Below, one piece after another: positions 18,415 through 27,974 of a DNA stretch of 64,000 nucleotides. Within the stretch, counting starts at the first letter, position 1. Each line of letters opens with the position of its first letter. The stretch covers positions 62,001-126,000 of the forward strand of contig NZ_JACVAB010000008.1 in NCBI RefSeq assembly GCF_014851585.1, in the 5' to 3' direction. The notes under the pieces were generated by a model. It saw nothing but the letters and a program-made list of their open reading frames with translations. It had not been told where the DNA came from and did no database searches. This DNA comes from Agrobacterium sp. AGB01. GTDB taxonomy: Bacteria; Pseudomonadota; Alphaproteobacteria; Rhizobiales; Rhizobiaceae. Both the position numbers and the translations under genes were made by a program.

Positions 18415-19965
18415 ATGACAGACAAGACACCTTTTTATATCACCACCGCGATTTCTTACCCCAATGGCAAGCCGCACATCGGCCACGCCTATGAGCTGAT
18501 CGCAACCGATGCCATGGCGCGTTTCCAGCGTCTGGACGGTCGTGATGTGTTCTTTCTGACCGGAACCGACGAGCATGGCCAGAAGATGCAGCAGACCGCC
18601 AAGGCAGAGGGCATTACGCCGGAAGCACTGGCGCAGCGCAATTCCGACCAGTTCCGTGACATGGGCAAGCTGCTGAACGCGTCCAATGACGATTTCATCC
18701 GCACCACCGAAGAGCGTCACCACGAGACATCGCGCAATATCTGGAACCTGATGGCCGACAATGGCGACATCTACAAGGACAGCTATGCCGGCTGGTATTC
18801 GGTGCGTGACGAAGCCTATTACGGCGAAGACGAAACCGAAGTGCGCGCCGATGGCGTACGTTACGGGCCGCAGGGCACGCCGGTGGAGTGGGTGCAAGAA
18901 GAAAGCTATTTCTTCAAGCTGTCCGAATACCAGGACAAGCTGCTGAAGCTTTACGAAGAAAACCCAGACTTCATCGGCCCGGCTGAGCGTCGCAATGAAG
19001 TGATCTCCTTCGTCAAGTCTGGCCTTCGTGACCTCTCGGTGTCGCGCACCACCTTTGACTGGGGCATCAAGGTGCCGAATGATCCTGCACACGTCATGTA
19101 TGTGTGGGTGGATGCGCTGACCAACTACATTACCGCCACCGGTTACATCGAAGACAAGGATGGCCCACGCGCCAAGTACTGGCCAGCCGACGTGCATATC
19201 ATCGGCAAGGACATCATTCGTTTCCACGCCGTTTACTGGCCTGCATTCCTGATGAGCGCCGGTCTGCCGCTGCCAAAGCGCGTCTTTGCCCACGGCTTCC
19301 TGCTCAACAAGGGCGAGAAGATGTCGAAGTCGCTCGGCAACGTGGTTGATCCGGTCAATCTGGTGAACCATTTCGGCCTTGATCAGGTGCGGTATTTCTT
19401 CCTGCGCGAAGTCTCCTTCGGCCAGGACGGCAGCTACAGCGAAGAAGGCATTGGCATCCGTATCAATGCCGACCTTGCCAATGGCGTTGGCAACCTCGCC
19501 AGCCGTTCGCTGTCGATGATTGTCAAGAACTGCGATGGCAAGATCCCGGCACCGGGCGCTTACACCGATGAAGACAAGGCGATGCTGGCTTCTGCCGATG
19601 CGCTGCTCGAAATCTGCCGCGACGAAATGGGCAAGCAGATGATCCACAAGGCACTGGCCGCGATCATTGCCGTTGTGTCTGAAACCGACCGTTATTTTGC
19701 CGGTCAGGAGCCATGGGCACTGAAGAAGACCGATCCGGAACGTATGGGCACTGTGCTTTACGTAACGGCGGAAGTCGTGCGCCAGATTGCGCTTCTGTTG
19801 CAGCCATTCATGCCTGACAGCACAGCAAAGCTGCTGGATCTGGTGGCAGCACCGGCTGACAAACGTGATTTTGCAGCACTGGGTGAGGCGGGACGTCTGG
19901 TTCCCGGCACACCGCTTGAGGCACCGACACCCGTTTTCCCGCGTTATGTGGCGCCGGAAGCGTAA
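18415..19965 (+). CDS. metG: Methionyl-tRNA synthetase
   Basis: This 516-residue class I synthetase charges initiator and elongator tRNA-Met. The start [27 protein letters not shown] holds the HIGH motif, and [11 protein letters not shown] holds [14 protein letters not shown] and [14 protein letters not shown] are further markers. The ATG at 18415 is preferred to one 45 bases upstream because homology begins there. It lacks the C-terminal tRNA-binding extension of longer MetRS types, as common in alphaproteobacteria. Confidence 0.95.
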   Translation: MTDKTPFYITTAISYPNGKPHIGHAYELIATDAMARFQRLDGRDVFFLTGTDEHGQKMQQTAKAEGITPEALAQRNSDQFRDMGKLLNASNDDFIRTTEERHHETSRNIWNLMADNGDIYKDSYAGWYSVRDEAYYGEDETEVRADGVRYGPQGTPVEWVQEESYFFKLSEYQDKLLKLYEENPDFIGPAERRNEVISFVKSGLRDLSVSRTTFDWGIKVPNDPAHVMYVWVDALTNYITATGYIEDKDGPRAKYWPADVHIIGKDIIRFHAVYWPAFLMSAGLPLPKRVFAHGFLLNKGEKMSKSLGNVVDPVNLVNHFGLDQVRYFFLREVSFGQDGSYSEEGIGIRINADLANGVGNLASRSLSMIVKNCDGKIPAPGAYTDEDKAMLASADALLEICRDEMGKQMIHKALAAIIAVVSETDRYFAGQEPWALKKTDPERMGTVLYVTAEVVRQIALLLQPFMPDSTAKLLDLVAAPADKRDFAALGEAGRLVPGTPLEAPTPVFPRYVAPEA

Positions 19966-19975
19966 GGTATAACAG

Positions 19976-20761
19976 ATGCTGATCGATACCCATTGCCATC
20001 TGGATTTTCCGGATTTCGAAGCGGAGCGCGATGACATCATCGCGCGCGCGCATGCGGCCGGCGTCAAGCAGATGGTGACGATTTCAACCCGTGTGCGGCG
20101 TTTGCCTGAACTGTTGAAAATCACCGAAAAGTACCCGTCAGTGTTCTGCTCGGTGGGTACCCATCCTAACAATGCAGATGAAGAACTCGACATAACTGCC
20201 GAGGAACTCATCAAGATCGCCAATAGCCATGAGAAGATCGTGGCGATTGGCGAGGCGGGTCTGGACTATTTCTACGACACGCAAAAGCCTGAAGACCAGA
20301 AGACCGGATTGCTGCGCCACATTGAGGCCGCACGGGTCACCGGCCTGCCGCTGGTCATTCACAGCCGCAGTGCGGATGATGACATGGCAGCCATTTTGAA
20401 AGGCGAGAGCGCCAAGGGTGCCTTTCCGTTTATCCTGCATTGTTTCTCGGCCGGGCCCGAACTGGCAAAGACCGGTGCGGAGCTTGGTGGTTATGTGTCG
20501 TTCTCCGGTATCCTGACTTTCCCGAAGTCGCAGGACATCAGGGACATTGCCGCAACCGTGCCGCTCGACCGCCTGCTGGTGGAAACCGACGCGCCTTATC
20601 TGGCGCCGAAACGCTGGCGCGGCAAACGCAACGAACCGTCCTATGTCATCAACACCGCCGAGGTTCTGGCCGAGGCGCATGACATGAGCTACGCCGAGAT
20701 GGCGCGCATCACCACCGAAAATGCATTCCGGTGCTTTTCAAAAATGCCGAGGCTGGGATGA
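19976..20761 (+). CDS. tatD: TatD-family metal-dependent deoxyribonuclease
   Basis: This 261-residue TIM-barrel metallohydrolase probably acts as a 3'-5' exonuclease or D-aminoacyl-tRNA-type hydrolase. Metal ligands are seen in LIDTHCHLDF at the start, IGEAGLDYFYD, PLVIHSR, ILHCFSAG and LVETDAPYLAPKRWRGKRNEP. It follows metG by 10 bases and its stop overlaps the next start (ATGA), so the run metG-tatD-MBL is one operon. The length is typical (about 260). Confidence 0.92.
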   Translation: MLIDTHCHLDFPDFEAERDDIIARAHAAGVKQMVTISTRVRRLPELLKITEKYPSVFCSVGTHPNNADEELDITAEELIKIANSHEKIVAIGEAGLDYFYDTQKPEDQKTGLLRHIEAARVTGLPLVIHSRSADDDMAAILKGESAKGAFPFILHCFSAGPELAKTGAELGGYVSFSGILTFPKSQDIRDIAATVPLDRLLVETDAPYLAPKRWRGKRNEPSYVINTAEVLAEAHDMSYAEMARITTENAFRCFSKMPRLG

Positions 20762-21582
20762 GCGTCTATAAAAGACGCTTTACAGTTCTAGGCTGCGCAT
20801 CGTCCCCCGGTGTGCCGCGCATCAACGGTGACTGGGGCGCCTGCGACCCTGATAATCCGAAAAACCGACGCAGCCGGGCCGCCTTCATGGTGGAGCAGTT
20901 TGCGCCTGATGGCGGAAAGACCACTGTCGTTGTCGATACCGGGCCTGATTTTCGCCATCAGATGATCAGCGCCGGTGTCGACCATATCGACGCCGTTATC
21001 TACACCCATGCCCATGCCGACCATCTGCACGGCATTGATGACCTGCGGGTGTACTGGGCGCTGCAACGACAGCGTATTCCCATCTATGCCGACCAGGCGA
21101 CCCTGGACCGCATTCGCGACGGTTTTGCCTATTGCCTGAAGACACCGGTGGGCAGCAATTACCCCGCGATCATCGAGGCCAATATCATTGACCCGAAGGC
21201 CGGTACATTCGTGATTACGGGTGAGGGTGGGCCAATCGATTTTACGCCGCATCTGCAACATCATGGCGATATTTTTTCGCTAGGTTTCCGCATGGGTGAT
21301 GTGGCCTATTGCACTGACGTCAGCCGGTTCCCCACGCAAAGCCTTGCGCATTTGCAGGGGCTCGATGTGCTTGTTATCGATGCGCTTCAATACCAGCCGC
21401 ACCCCAGCCACCTGTCCTTGTCGCAGGCGCTGGAATGCATCAATACGCTGTTGCCAAAACGTGCAGTGCTGACGCACATGCATACGCCGCTGGATTACGA
21501 TACCGTGATGCGCGAAACGCCTGATCATGTTGAACCGGCCTACGACCAGATGCGTTTCGAGGTCGAAATCCACGCCCCCTGA
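20758..21582 (+). CDS. MBL-fold metallohydrolase, PhnP-like
   Basis: This 274-residue metallo-beta-lactamase-fold enzyme resembles PhnP, a cyclic phosphodiesterase. The metal motif is HAHADHLHGIDDLR near residue 82, with VDTGPDF before it and the downstream CTDVSRF, and a terminal LTHMHTPLDYD. LGCASSPGVPRINGDWGACDP near the start is the PhnP-family signature and includes cysteines that can bind an extra zinc. It overlaps tatD by four bases. The neighbourhood has no phosphonate genes, so a general cyclic-phosphate role is more likely. Confidence 0.88.
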   Translation: MSVYKRRFTVLGCASSPGVPRINGDWGACDPDNPKNRRSRAAFMVEQFAPDGGKTTVVVDTGPDFRHQMISAGVDHIDAVIYTHAHADHLHGIDDLRVYWALQRQRIPIYADQATLDRIRDGFAYCLKTPVGSNYPAIIEANIIDPKAGTFVITGEGGPIDFTPHLQHHGDIFSLGFRMGDVAYCTDVSRFPTQSLAHLQGLDVLVIDALQYQPHPSHLSLSQALECINTLLPKRAVLTHMHTPLDYDTVMRETPDHVEPAYDQMRFEVEIHAP

Positions 21583-21603
21583 TACTGCCTGTAAAGGACT
21601 ACC

Positions 21604-23385
21604 ATGTCGACCAAGCCTTTCCGTGCTCCCAATATGGCAAGCTTTTTCGACAATGTGCGCGCCAGCCGCTTGCGCGCCATGTTCCGGCGTGGCGAACTGG
21701 GCTTGGTGGCCTTGGCTGTCATCATCGGCATTGCCGCCGGTCTTCTTGTCTGGCTGATTGGCGCGATGAGCACGGCGTTGCATGTGCTGGTGTTCGGGGT
21801 AGAACGGTTAAGCAGCAGCGCTCTTTCGGGCTGGGTTGTTTTTATCGGGCCCATGGCCGGTGGCGCGGTGCTTGGCCTTATCATATTCATTTTGTCGAAA
21901 ACCCGCAAAAAACCGATGATCGACCCCATTGAGGCCAATGCGCTGCATGGCGGGCGTATTTCCCTGACCGACAGTATTCTGGTGTGCCTGCAAAACATCG
22001 TGTCTAACGGTTTTGGTGCCTCTGTCGGTCTTGAGGCCGGTTACACGCAGATTGCCAGTGGTGTGGCCTCAAAGCTTGGCACCAAGCTGAAACTGCGGCG
22101 CGGCGACATGCGCATTCTGGTCGGCTGCGGGGCCGCCGGTGCCATTGCCGCCGCCTTCAATGCGCCGCTGACCGGCGCGTTTTACGCCATTGAACTGATT
22201 ATCGGCACCTATACGATTGTCACGCTGGCACCGTTGATCGTCTCGGCGCTGGTTGCGACCATCGTCATCGGTTTTATTGGTGGCCACGGCCTGACAATTG
22301 ACCTGTTTGATGCCAGCCGCGTGACGGCACCGGATTATGTGCCGGCCATCATTCTTGGCATTATCTGCGCGGCGATCGGTATCGTGCTCATGCAGGCGGT
22401 GTCCTTCATCGAGGAAACGGCGCGCAAAAGCGCTATTCCCACCTGGTTGCGCCCGACACTGGGCGGCGCTGTGGTCGGGGCACTTGCTCTGATTTCACCG
22501 CAGGTTCTGTCCAGCGGTCATGGGGCGCTGCATCTCAACATCGATGCCGACCTGCCGATTTACATGCTGGCCGGGCTGTTCCTGCTGAAAGCCGCCGCCA
22601 GCGCGATTTCCATCGGCTCCAACTTCCGTGGTGGCCTGTTCTTCGCATCACTGTTCATGGGCGCGCTGCTGGGCAAGATTTTTGCCATTATCGTGCCCTT
22701 CATCGGCTACGGCCAGACCGCGCCCATCGTTTACGCCGTTATCGGCATGAGCGCCTTTGCCGCCGCCATTATTGGCGGGCCGCTGACCATGACCTTCCTG
22801 GCGCTGGAACTGACAGGAGACTTCCAGATTTCCGTGCTGGTGCTGGCAGCCGTGGTCACCACATCGCTGGTGGTGCGCACCACATTCGGTTATTCCTTCG
22901 CCACATGGCGTTTTCACCTGCGCGGTGAAAGCATTCGCAGCGCCCATGATATTGGCTGGATCCGCGACCTGACGGTGGGCCGCATGATGCGCGCCGACAT
23001 TCGCAAGGCCAATGTCAGCATGGGGCTTTCCGACTTCAAGGAAAAGTTTCCGCTGGGTTCCACGCAGCGCGTGATCATGACCGATGATGACGGCCGTTAT
23101 GCCGGCATGGTGCTGGTGCCGGAAATCTATGCCGACCCGATGGACCGTGATCCGGAAACCATAAATCTTGGAACCTATCTGCACTACAAGAACGACATTC
23201 TGCTGCCGACCATGAATGCACGGCAGGCGGCAGCGGCCTTTGATGCAGCGGAAAGCGAAGCTCTGGTTGTCGTCAATGACAAGATCGAGAACCGGCCGGT
23301 TGGCCTGTTGACCGAAAGCCACACACTGCGCCGTTACAGTGAAGAGCTGGAACAGCGCCGCCGTGAAGCATCCGGTGAGCTTTGA
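21604..23385 (+). CDS. ClC-family chloride channel/transporter with CBS region
   Basis: This 593-residue membrane protein has about ten to twelve hydrophobic segments typical of the voltage-gated chloride channel family. Recognisable parts are GASVGLEAGYTQIASG (the GxExP-type region), GCGAAGAIAAAFNAPLTGAFYAIE, and GSNFRGGLFFASLFMGALLG. After residue 450 comes a soluble part resembling CBS domains (VGRMMRADIRKANVS and RVIMTDDDGRYAGMVLVPE). AAGGA precedes the ATG. The glutamate gate cannot be assigned with certainty by eye. It moves Cl- or a related anion across the inner membrane. Confidence 0.88.
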   Translation: MSTKPFRAPNMASFFDNVRASRLRAMFRRGELGLVALAVIIGIAAGLLVWLIGAMSTALHVLVFGVERLSSSALSGWVVFIGPMAGGAVLGLIIFILSKTRKKPMIDPIEANALHGGRISLTDSILVCLQNIVSNGFGASVGLEAGYTQIASGVASKLGTKLKLRRGDMRILVGCGAAGAIAAAFNAPLTGAFYAIELIIGTYTIVTLAPLIVSALVATIVIGFIGGHGLTIDLFDASRVTAPDYVPAIILGIICAAIGIVLMQAVSFIEETARKSAIPTWLRPTLGGAVVGALALISPQVLSSGHGALHLNIDADLPIYMLAGLFLLKAAASAISIGSNFRGGLFFASLFMGALLGKIFAIIVPFIGYGQTAPIVYAVIGMSAFAAAIIGGPLTMTFLALELTGDFQISVLVLAAVVTTSLVVRTTFGYSFATWRFHLRGESIRSAHDIGWIRDLTVGRMMRADIRKANVSMGLSDFKEKFPLGSTQRVIMTDDDGRYAGMVLVPEIYADPMDRDPETINLGTYLHYKNDILLPTMNARQAAAAFDAAESEALVVVNDKIENRPVGLLTESHTLRRYSEELEQRRREASGEL

Positions 23386-23387
23386 CC

Positions 23388-23537
23388 ATGATGCCAAACG
23401 ATCTCGCTATCATCCATCCGCAATCTCATCATGCTCAGGCCATGGGGCAGGGGTGTCACCACGTCTTCCGCCACCACCCTCACTGTCATCGCTCAGAAGT
23501 TGATCGCCGCGACCTCCCGACATGGTGCCGCCGCTGA
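23388..23537 (+). CDS. Possible small His/Cys-rich protein (49 aa)
   Basis: A frame starting two bases after the ClC stop encodes 49 residues with nine histidines and three cysteines, clustered in HHAQAMGQGCHHVFRHHPHCH. Its stop codon overlaps an in-frame ATG (23537) of the following DedA-like gene as TGATG, an arrangement seen in coupled genes. No strong ribosome-binding site is visible and no family is recognised. It may be a metal-binding micropeptide or a chance frame. Confidence 0.3.
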   Translation: MMPNDLAIIHPQSHHAQAMGQGCHHVFRHHPHCHRSEVDRRDLPTWCRR

Positions 23538-23974
23538 TGGGTGATCTTGCTGCCCTCTCGGGCTTGTTTATGGCCGCCTTTGTGGCCGCTACCATTTTGC
23601 CCGCCCAATCGGAAGCGGTGCTGGTGGGGCTGATCTATGTCGGCCATTACGCCGTGTGGATATTGGTGGCAGTCGCCAGCGTCGGCAATGTGCTCGGCTC
23701 CGTCGTCAACTGGCTGCTGGGGCGCGGGATCGAACGCTTCCGCAACCGGCCATGGTTTCCGGTCAAGCAGACGGCACTGGAGCGCGCGCAGGGCTGGTAT
23801 CAGCGTTACGGCAAATGGTCACTGCTGCTCAGCTGGGCACCCATTATCGGCGACCCGCTGACCGTGGTCGCCGGCGTGATGCGCGAACCTTTCCCGGTGT
23901 TTCTTTTGCTCGTCATCATCGCCAAGGTCGGCCGCTATGTGGTGCTGGCAAGTGCGACGTTGAGTATAATGTGA
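23522..23974 (+). CDS. YqaA/DedA-like small membrane protein
   Basis: This roughly 150-residue integral membrane protein resembles the YqaA group of the DedA/VTT superfamily, which may move lipids. The marks are ILPAQSEAVLVGL, GNVLGSVVNWLLGRG, WYQRYGKWSLLLSWAPIIGDPLTVVAGVMR and several hydrophobic helices. The start may be ATG at 23522 or 23537; the latter overlaps the stop of a small upstream frame. It follows the ClC transporter on the same strand. Confidence 0.82.
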   Translation: MVPPLMGDLAALSGLFMAAFVAATILPAQSEAVLVGLIYVGHYAVWILVAVASVGNVLGSVVNWLLGRGIERFRNRPWFPVKQTALERAQGWYQRYGKWSLLLSWAPIIGDPLTVVAGVMREPFPVFLLLVIIAKVGRYVVLASATLSIM

Positions 23975-24045
23975 GTGTTTCTAGAGATCGGTCTCGCCGA
24001 AACCTCACGTTGCAATTGTGAGAAATTCATTGCTACAAAGTAGCA

Positions 24046-24396
24046 GTGCTTACTGGATCAACGAGGCCGAAAATCAAACGCGTATTATTTATCTGCAGTC
24101 AAAACAAACTGCGCAGCCCTACTGCCGAACAGGTGTTCGCAAGATGGGACAATCTTGAGGTTTCGTCTGCCGGAACCAATAATGACGCCGTTAATCCGCT
24201 TGATGGTGAACAGATCGAGTGGGCGGATATCATCTTCGTCATGGAAAAGGCGCACCGGAACAAGGTTCAGCAAAAGTACAAGAAGTTCCTGCTCGGCAAA
24301 CGGCTTATCTGTCTGGATATTCCTGATGATTACGAGTTCATGGACCCTGAACTGGTAAAGATACTTGAAGCGCGAGTTCCGCGTTATCTGCCGTGA
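24046..24396 (+). CDS. Low-molecular-weight protein tyrosine phosphatase-like protein
   Basis: This 116-residue protein (about 105 from the likely core start) carries the phosphatase loop CSQNKLRS, matching CX5R, right after the first strand RVLFI. DIIFVMEKAHRNKV and ICLDIPDDYEFMDPEL follow; the aspartate before P may be the general acid. The family is a short, atypical LMW-PTP relative often seen in proteobacteria. The start is GTG at 24046 with a weak upstream site. Its target is unknown. Confidence 0.8.
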   Translation: MLTGSTRPKIKRVLFICSQNKLRSPTAEQVFARWDNLEVSSAGTNNDAVNPLDGEQIEWADIIFVMEKAHRNKVQQKYKKFLLGKRLICLDIPDDYEFMDPELVKILEARVPRYLP

Positions 24397-24450
24397 CAAC
24401 TGGTGGATCCGGCACCAGCGGGCACGACGTGGCAAAACGGAAAATGACCT

Positions 24451-24981
24451 GTGAATGCGGACATGATGACACTGATTGATTTTGAAACGCAGCACTTTAC
24501 CGCTTTGCGCGGTTGGCTGAGCAGCGAGAAAGAACTGGTGCAGTGGGGTGGGCCTGATCTGACCTTTCCTGTCAGTGACGAGCAGCTGGAGCAGATGCGC
24601 GCCGAGGCGTCTGGCACGCCGCCCAAACGCCTGTGCTGGATGGCGGTTGATGCCAATCAGGCGCTGGCCGGGCATATTCAGTTGGCCATGGATTGGCGGC
24701 ATGGCGTTGCCCGCATCGGGCGGGTGATCATTGCGCCGGATCATCGCGGCAAGGGACTTGCCGGGCCGTTGTTGCAAGCGGTTTTGGAGCAGGCTTTTTC
24801 CTTTTCCGAAATCGAGCGTGTCGAGTTGAACGTCTATACCTGGAATACGCCGGCCATACGCACCTATGCCAAGGTGGGGTTTGTGCCGGAGGGGGTACGG
24901 CGCTCGTCTGTTCAGGTGGGCGACGAGCGCTGGGACACTGCAATCATGGGCATGTTGCGAGCCGAATGGCAGGCCATTTAA
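24451..24981 (+). CDS. GNAT-family N-acetyltransferase
   Basis: This 176-residue acetyltransferase shows ARIGRVIIAPDHRGKGLAGPLLQ, the acetyl-CoA binding strand and loop, and ERVELNVYTWNTPAIRTYAKVGFVPEGVRR, typical of RimJ/RimL-like members. GTG at 24451 or ATG at 24463 could start it. It overlaps the end of the convergent AraC-type gene by four bases. The substrate is unknown. Confidence 0.83.
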   Translation: MNADMMTLIDFETQHFTALRGWLSSEKELVQWGGPDLTFPVSDEQLEQMRAEASGTPPKRLCWMAVDANQALAGHIQLAMDWRHGVARIGRVIIAPDHRGKGLAGPLLQAVLEQAFSFSEIERVELNVYTWNTPAIRTYAKVGFVPEGVRRSSVQVGDERWDTAIMGMLRAEWQAI

Positions 24982-25793
24982 GCCCGGTGTGCGTTCAGAG
25001 TGGCTGGCCTTGTCCGGCCATCTGCGCATTCTATGGTGTGTGTTTCAAACCGCGGCGCGTAGCCATAGGCACGAGAAAATGCCCGTGAAAACGCAGCTGC
25101 ACTGCCGAAACCAACGTCTGCGGCAACGGATTTGACACTGCGGCCTGAACGCAGTTGCGCGCGTGCCAGCGACAGCCGCCACTGTGTGAGATAAGCGGCG
25201 GGTGGTTGGCCGACCACATGTTTGAAGGTTGCGATGAAGGTGCTGCGTTTCATGCCCGCACGTTGCGCCAGTTCACTGATCTGCCAGTTGCGTGCCGGGT
25301 CTTCATGCATGGCAATCAGGCTGACATGCAGCTCAGCATGCGCAAGTCCGGCCAGCAAACCGGCATTGACGGTGCCTGCCGCAATGGCCTTGCGGATGGC
25401 CAGAACCACCACCACTTCGCACAGCCGGGCAAAGATTGTGCCGCCGCCACAGCGCCGTTCAAGACTTTCGGTGACGATGAGATCTGACAGTCCGCGCAAG
25501 TGCGGTTCCTGTGAAAGATCAAACGACAACGTGTCGGGCAGGGTGTTGACCAGTGGATTGATGATGCCGCTGAAATCGATGACAGCGGCGGTCAGCAGCG
25601 TGGTGCCCGGCAGGGGCGCCCCGGCGCTGCGCGGCGCGTAAAGCAGATGGGTTGGCGCGCCCGCGCCATCAGCATCCAGAATGAGCAGATTGGCATTGCC
25701 AGGCTGTTCGGCGTGATGGGCCTGAAGACCATAGGTGCGCAGGAAGGCTGCCAGCCGGTCATGCTTTTGGTTCTGATTTGAACGTTCGATCAT
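24978..25793 (-). CDS. AraC-family transcriptional regulator
   Basis: This roughly 271-residue regulator has an N-terminal cupin-type sensor domain (about residues 1-150) and a C-terminal double helix-turn-helix. The latter shows WQISELAQRAGMKRSTFIATFKHVVGQPPAAYLTQWRLSLAR and VKSVAADVGFGSAAAFSRAFSRAYG. ATG at 25793 is chosen as the homology start; another lies 12 codons upstream. It is divergent from the methyltransferase gene at 25870, which is a natural candidate target. Confidence 0.85.
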   Translation of the reverse strand: MIERSNQNQKHDRLAAFLRTYGLQAHHAEQPGNANLLILDADGAGAPTHLLYAPRSAGAPLPGTTLLTAAVIDFSGIINPLVNTLPDTLSFDLSQEPHLRGLSDLIVTESLERRCGGGTIFARLCEVVVVLAIRKAIAAGTVNAGLLAGLAHAELHVSLIAMHEDPARNWQISELAQRAGMKRSTFIATFKHVVGQPPAAYLTQWRLSLARAQLRSGRSVKSVAADVGFGSAAAFSRAFSRAYGYAPRFETHTIECADGRTRPATLNAHRA

Positions 25794-25869
25794 GCAATTA
25801 GCCATAGGCTTGATTGATATTGAGGTAAACTGATGACAACGCACTCATGCCATAAAATGGACTGCCGTC

Positions 25870-26592
25870 ATGTCAGACACACCCGCAAACTCCGTCACCA
25901 AATTTGATCAGTCACGCGCAGTGGAATATGCGCGCCAAAGCCGGATTGCGCTTGCCGGTTACGATGCCTGCCATGAACTGTCTGCCTGCATGGTGTCGGC
26001 CTCTCTTGCCGATGTGCGTCAGGCCCGCATTCTGGTGGTTGGGGCGGGTGGCACAGCTGGCGAAATCATTGCCCTTGCGGGACTGGAACCCGACTGGTCC
26101 TTTGTGGCTGTCGATCCATCCATACCGATGCTGGAAGCGGCGCAGGAAAACATTGCAAAATCCGGGCTGGCGGCGCGGGTTACCTGCATAGCGGGTGACC
26201 TTTCGTGTGTGGCCGGAGATGCGGTGTTTGATGCCGCCATCATGATTGGGGTTTTGCACCACCTGCCCGGTGATGCCGCCAAGCGTGACATCATGCGCCA
26301 GCTGGCGACCCACCTGAAAGACGGTGCACCGCTTGTGGTGGCCGGAAATTACCGGGCCTACCAGTCTCAGCCGCTGTTTATGGCGGCATGGGCGCGACGA
26401 TGGAAAATGTCCGGCGCGCAGCCGGACGAGATCAGGACAAAGATGGACCGGATATTGCAGGGTGCCGAACCGCCTGTTTCGGAAGAGGCGGTTGATACGC
26501 TGTTTACACAAAACGGGTTTGAACAACCCACGCAGTTTTTTGCCAGTCTGTTCTGGGGTGCATGGATTTCGAGGCGTCGACTGCACCCCTGA
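25870..26592 (+). CDS. SAM-dependent methyltransferase
   Basis: This 240-residue class I methyltransferase has the SAM-binding motif ILVVGAGGTAGEIIALAG followed by the acidic strand end FVAVDPS, motif II with DAAIMIGVLHHLPGD and motif III with LKDGAPLVVAGNY. No specific substrate signature is seen. It is transcribed away from the AraC-type regulator. It could methylate a small molecule or a tRNA; I cannot decide. Confidence 0.82.
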   Translation: MSDTPANSVTKFDQSRAVEYARQSRIALAGYDACHELSACMVSASLADVRQARILVVGAGGTAGEIIALAGLEPDWSFVAVDPSIPMLEAAQENIAKSGLAARVTCIAGDLSCVAGDAVFDAAIMIGVLHHLPGDAAKRDIMRQLATHLKDGAPLVVAGNYRAYQSQPLFMAAWARRWKMSGAQPDEIRTKMDRILQGAEPPVSEEAVDTLFTQNGFEQPTQFFASLFWGAWISRRRLHP

Positions 26593-26604
26593 TTGCCAGG
26601 GGCG

Positions 26605-26844
26605 TTACTGGCGGGAAATGCGGATGCGCTTTGCCACCTTCTTTTCCTCAACATCAAGCCATTGTTCGGTGAAGGCGGTTGGTGGGTCATTCAGAAGCGC
26701 GTCAATATCGAGGCCATGGCGCAGCATGTCGCGTCGCGCCTTTGCCGGCAGAAGTTTTGCCAGCAATTGCAGCGGCGTGACGGGCAGGTGCAGTTTTTCC
26801 ACGCAGGTGCCATCGACATATTTTTCGATAAGAAGTGTGCTCAC
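26605..26844 (-). CDS. Conserved-looking small protein (79 aa, GTG start)
   Basis: This 79-residue soluble protein starts at GTG 26844, with GAAGGA 7 bases upstream; the frame remains open upstream but without any start support. The sequence has amphipathic helical stretches (LPVTPLQLLAKLLPAKARRDMLRHGLDIDALL) and a basic C-terminus (EEKKVAKRIRISRQ). It lies 51 bases beyond the PAP2 phosphatase on the same strand, so the two may be co-transcribed. The family is not recognised. Confidence 0.6.
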   Translation of the reverse strand: MSTLLIEKYVDGTCVEKLHLPVTPLQLLAKLLPAKARRDMLRHGLDIDALLNDPPTAFTEQWLDVEEKKVAKRIRISRQ

Positions 26845-26894
26845 GGGTTTGTCCTTCGATGTGGTTGTTGATTGGGGAGGGAGGTGCCGCGGCG

Positions 26895-27671
26895 CTAACT
26901 GCGCCGGGCTGGTGCGACCCGTGCCCGGGTCAGAAACGCATCTATGCGTTGTTGCTGTGGCAACAACCACCGCCAGATCAGCACCATGGCAAACAAGGTC
27001 AGCAGCCAGCCAAGCATGACATCAGACAGGAAATGGGCGCCAAACAGCACGCGATTAAGCGCGACCACCGCAAGGAAAGGTGTGAGGACGAGGGCGGCGA
27101 TGCTGCGCAATCTCTCAGGGATAAACACCAGAAGTGAAAGAGCGGCTGCAGCGCCCGATGCCTCGCCTGACGGGAAGGAACAGTTGCGGGCGCAGGTGGC
27201 GGCAAACTGCCAGACCGGTGTGAAATCTGCACTGCCGCCAAATTCCAGGAGGTGGCGGGGCCGGGCGCGACCAATCAGGGCCTTTAATGTCTCGACGATG
27301 ATGACCGGCCCCGCGGCAAAGCTGAGCAGCACAAACAGTGGCTTGTGCAGCTGGCAGAACCGGTATCTGCGCGGCAGAGCCATGTTGAGGCCAAGGAGCA
27401 GCAGCATGGCAGTGATGATGTAGTAGACGCTGCCACGGCTGACGTTTCGCACCGCTTTCAGGAATGGTTGCTCGGCCAGAACAAACACCGAGCCGCGCGC
27501 AAACCAGCGTGATACCGCAAGGTCCACCATGGGAAAGACCACGAAGAAAAAGCTGGTCAACACAATGGCTGTGCCAAGCAGGCTGACGGCCCTTTCCGTA
27601 CCTGTCTGTGTGGTCGGCTGGTGTTTTTGAAGGGACGCGCTGGACAGATAGTCCGATGCGGTTTTTGACAT
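26895..27671 (-). CDS. PAP2-family lipid phosphatase, membrane-bound
   Basis: This 258-residue protein has about six hydrophobic segments and the three phosphatase motifs: KALIGRARP (KX6RP), SFPSGEASG in place of PSGH, and NRVLFGAHFLSD (RX5HX3D). It should dephosphorylate a lipid phosphate such as undecaprenyl pyrophosphate, phosphatidylglycerol phosphate or lipid A on the periplasmic face. The glutamate replacing the usual histidine in motif 2 recurs in some rhizobial members as I recall. The start ATG at 27671 is the third in the frame and matches the hydrophilic lead. Confidence 0.83.
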   Translation of the reverse strand: MSKTASDYLSSASLQKHQPTTQTGTERAVSLLGTAIVLTSFFFVVFPMVDLAVSRWFARGSVFVLAEQPFLKAVRNVSRGSVYYIITAMLLLLGLNMALPRRYRFCQLHKPLFVLLSFAAGPVIIVETLKALIGRARPRHLLEFGGSADFTPVWQFAATCARNCSFPSGEASGAAAALSLLVFIPERLRSIAALVLTPFLAVVALNRVLFGAHFLSDVMLGWLLTLFAMVLIWRWLLPQQQRIDAFLTRARVAPARRS

Positions 27672-27974
27672 GCTGGTCATTCCTGAGGCCACGGCACAGA
27701 CCGGAAAATGCTGTGAGATTTTCCGCCGGCCTGATGCGTAAGTTCGACGATATGGAGCAGCCTTGCGCCGTTAAGTGACGGCAGGTGCCCGTGTGTGGCC
27801 GGAATTTGAAATTCAATTGTCAAGAAACGGCCAAGACCGGGTCAAGGGCCTGTTCAGATTGGGTTTTCCGACGATCAAGAGACTGTTTGGAATTGCGTGA
27901 GGGCGGTTTATTTCCCATAGTCGCGGCGGCTTCGACGGCCAAATGTAAGACCTAAATGATAGCCAGGGACAAAA

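Noticed and set aside
18379-20223. Very long minus-strand frame (614 residues) opposite metG and tatD
   Set aside because: It is antisense to two clear genes; long antisense frames are common opposite GC-rich coding DNA.
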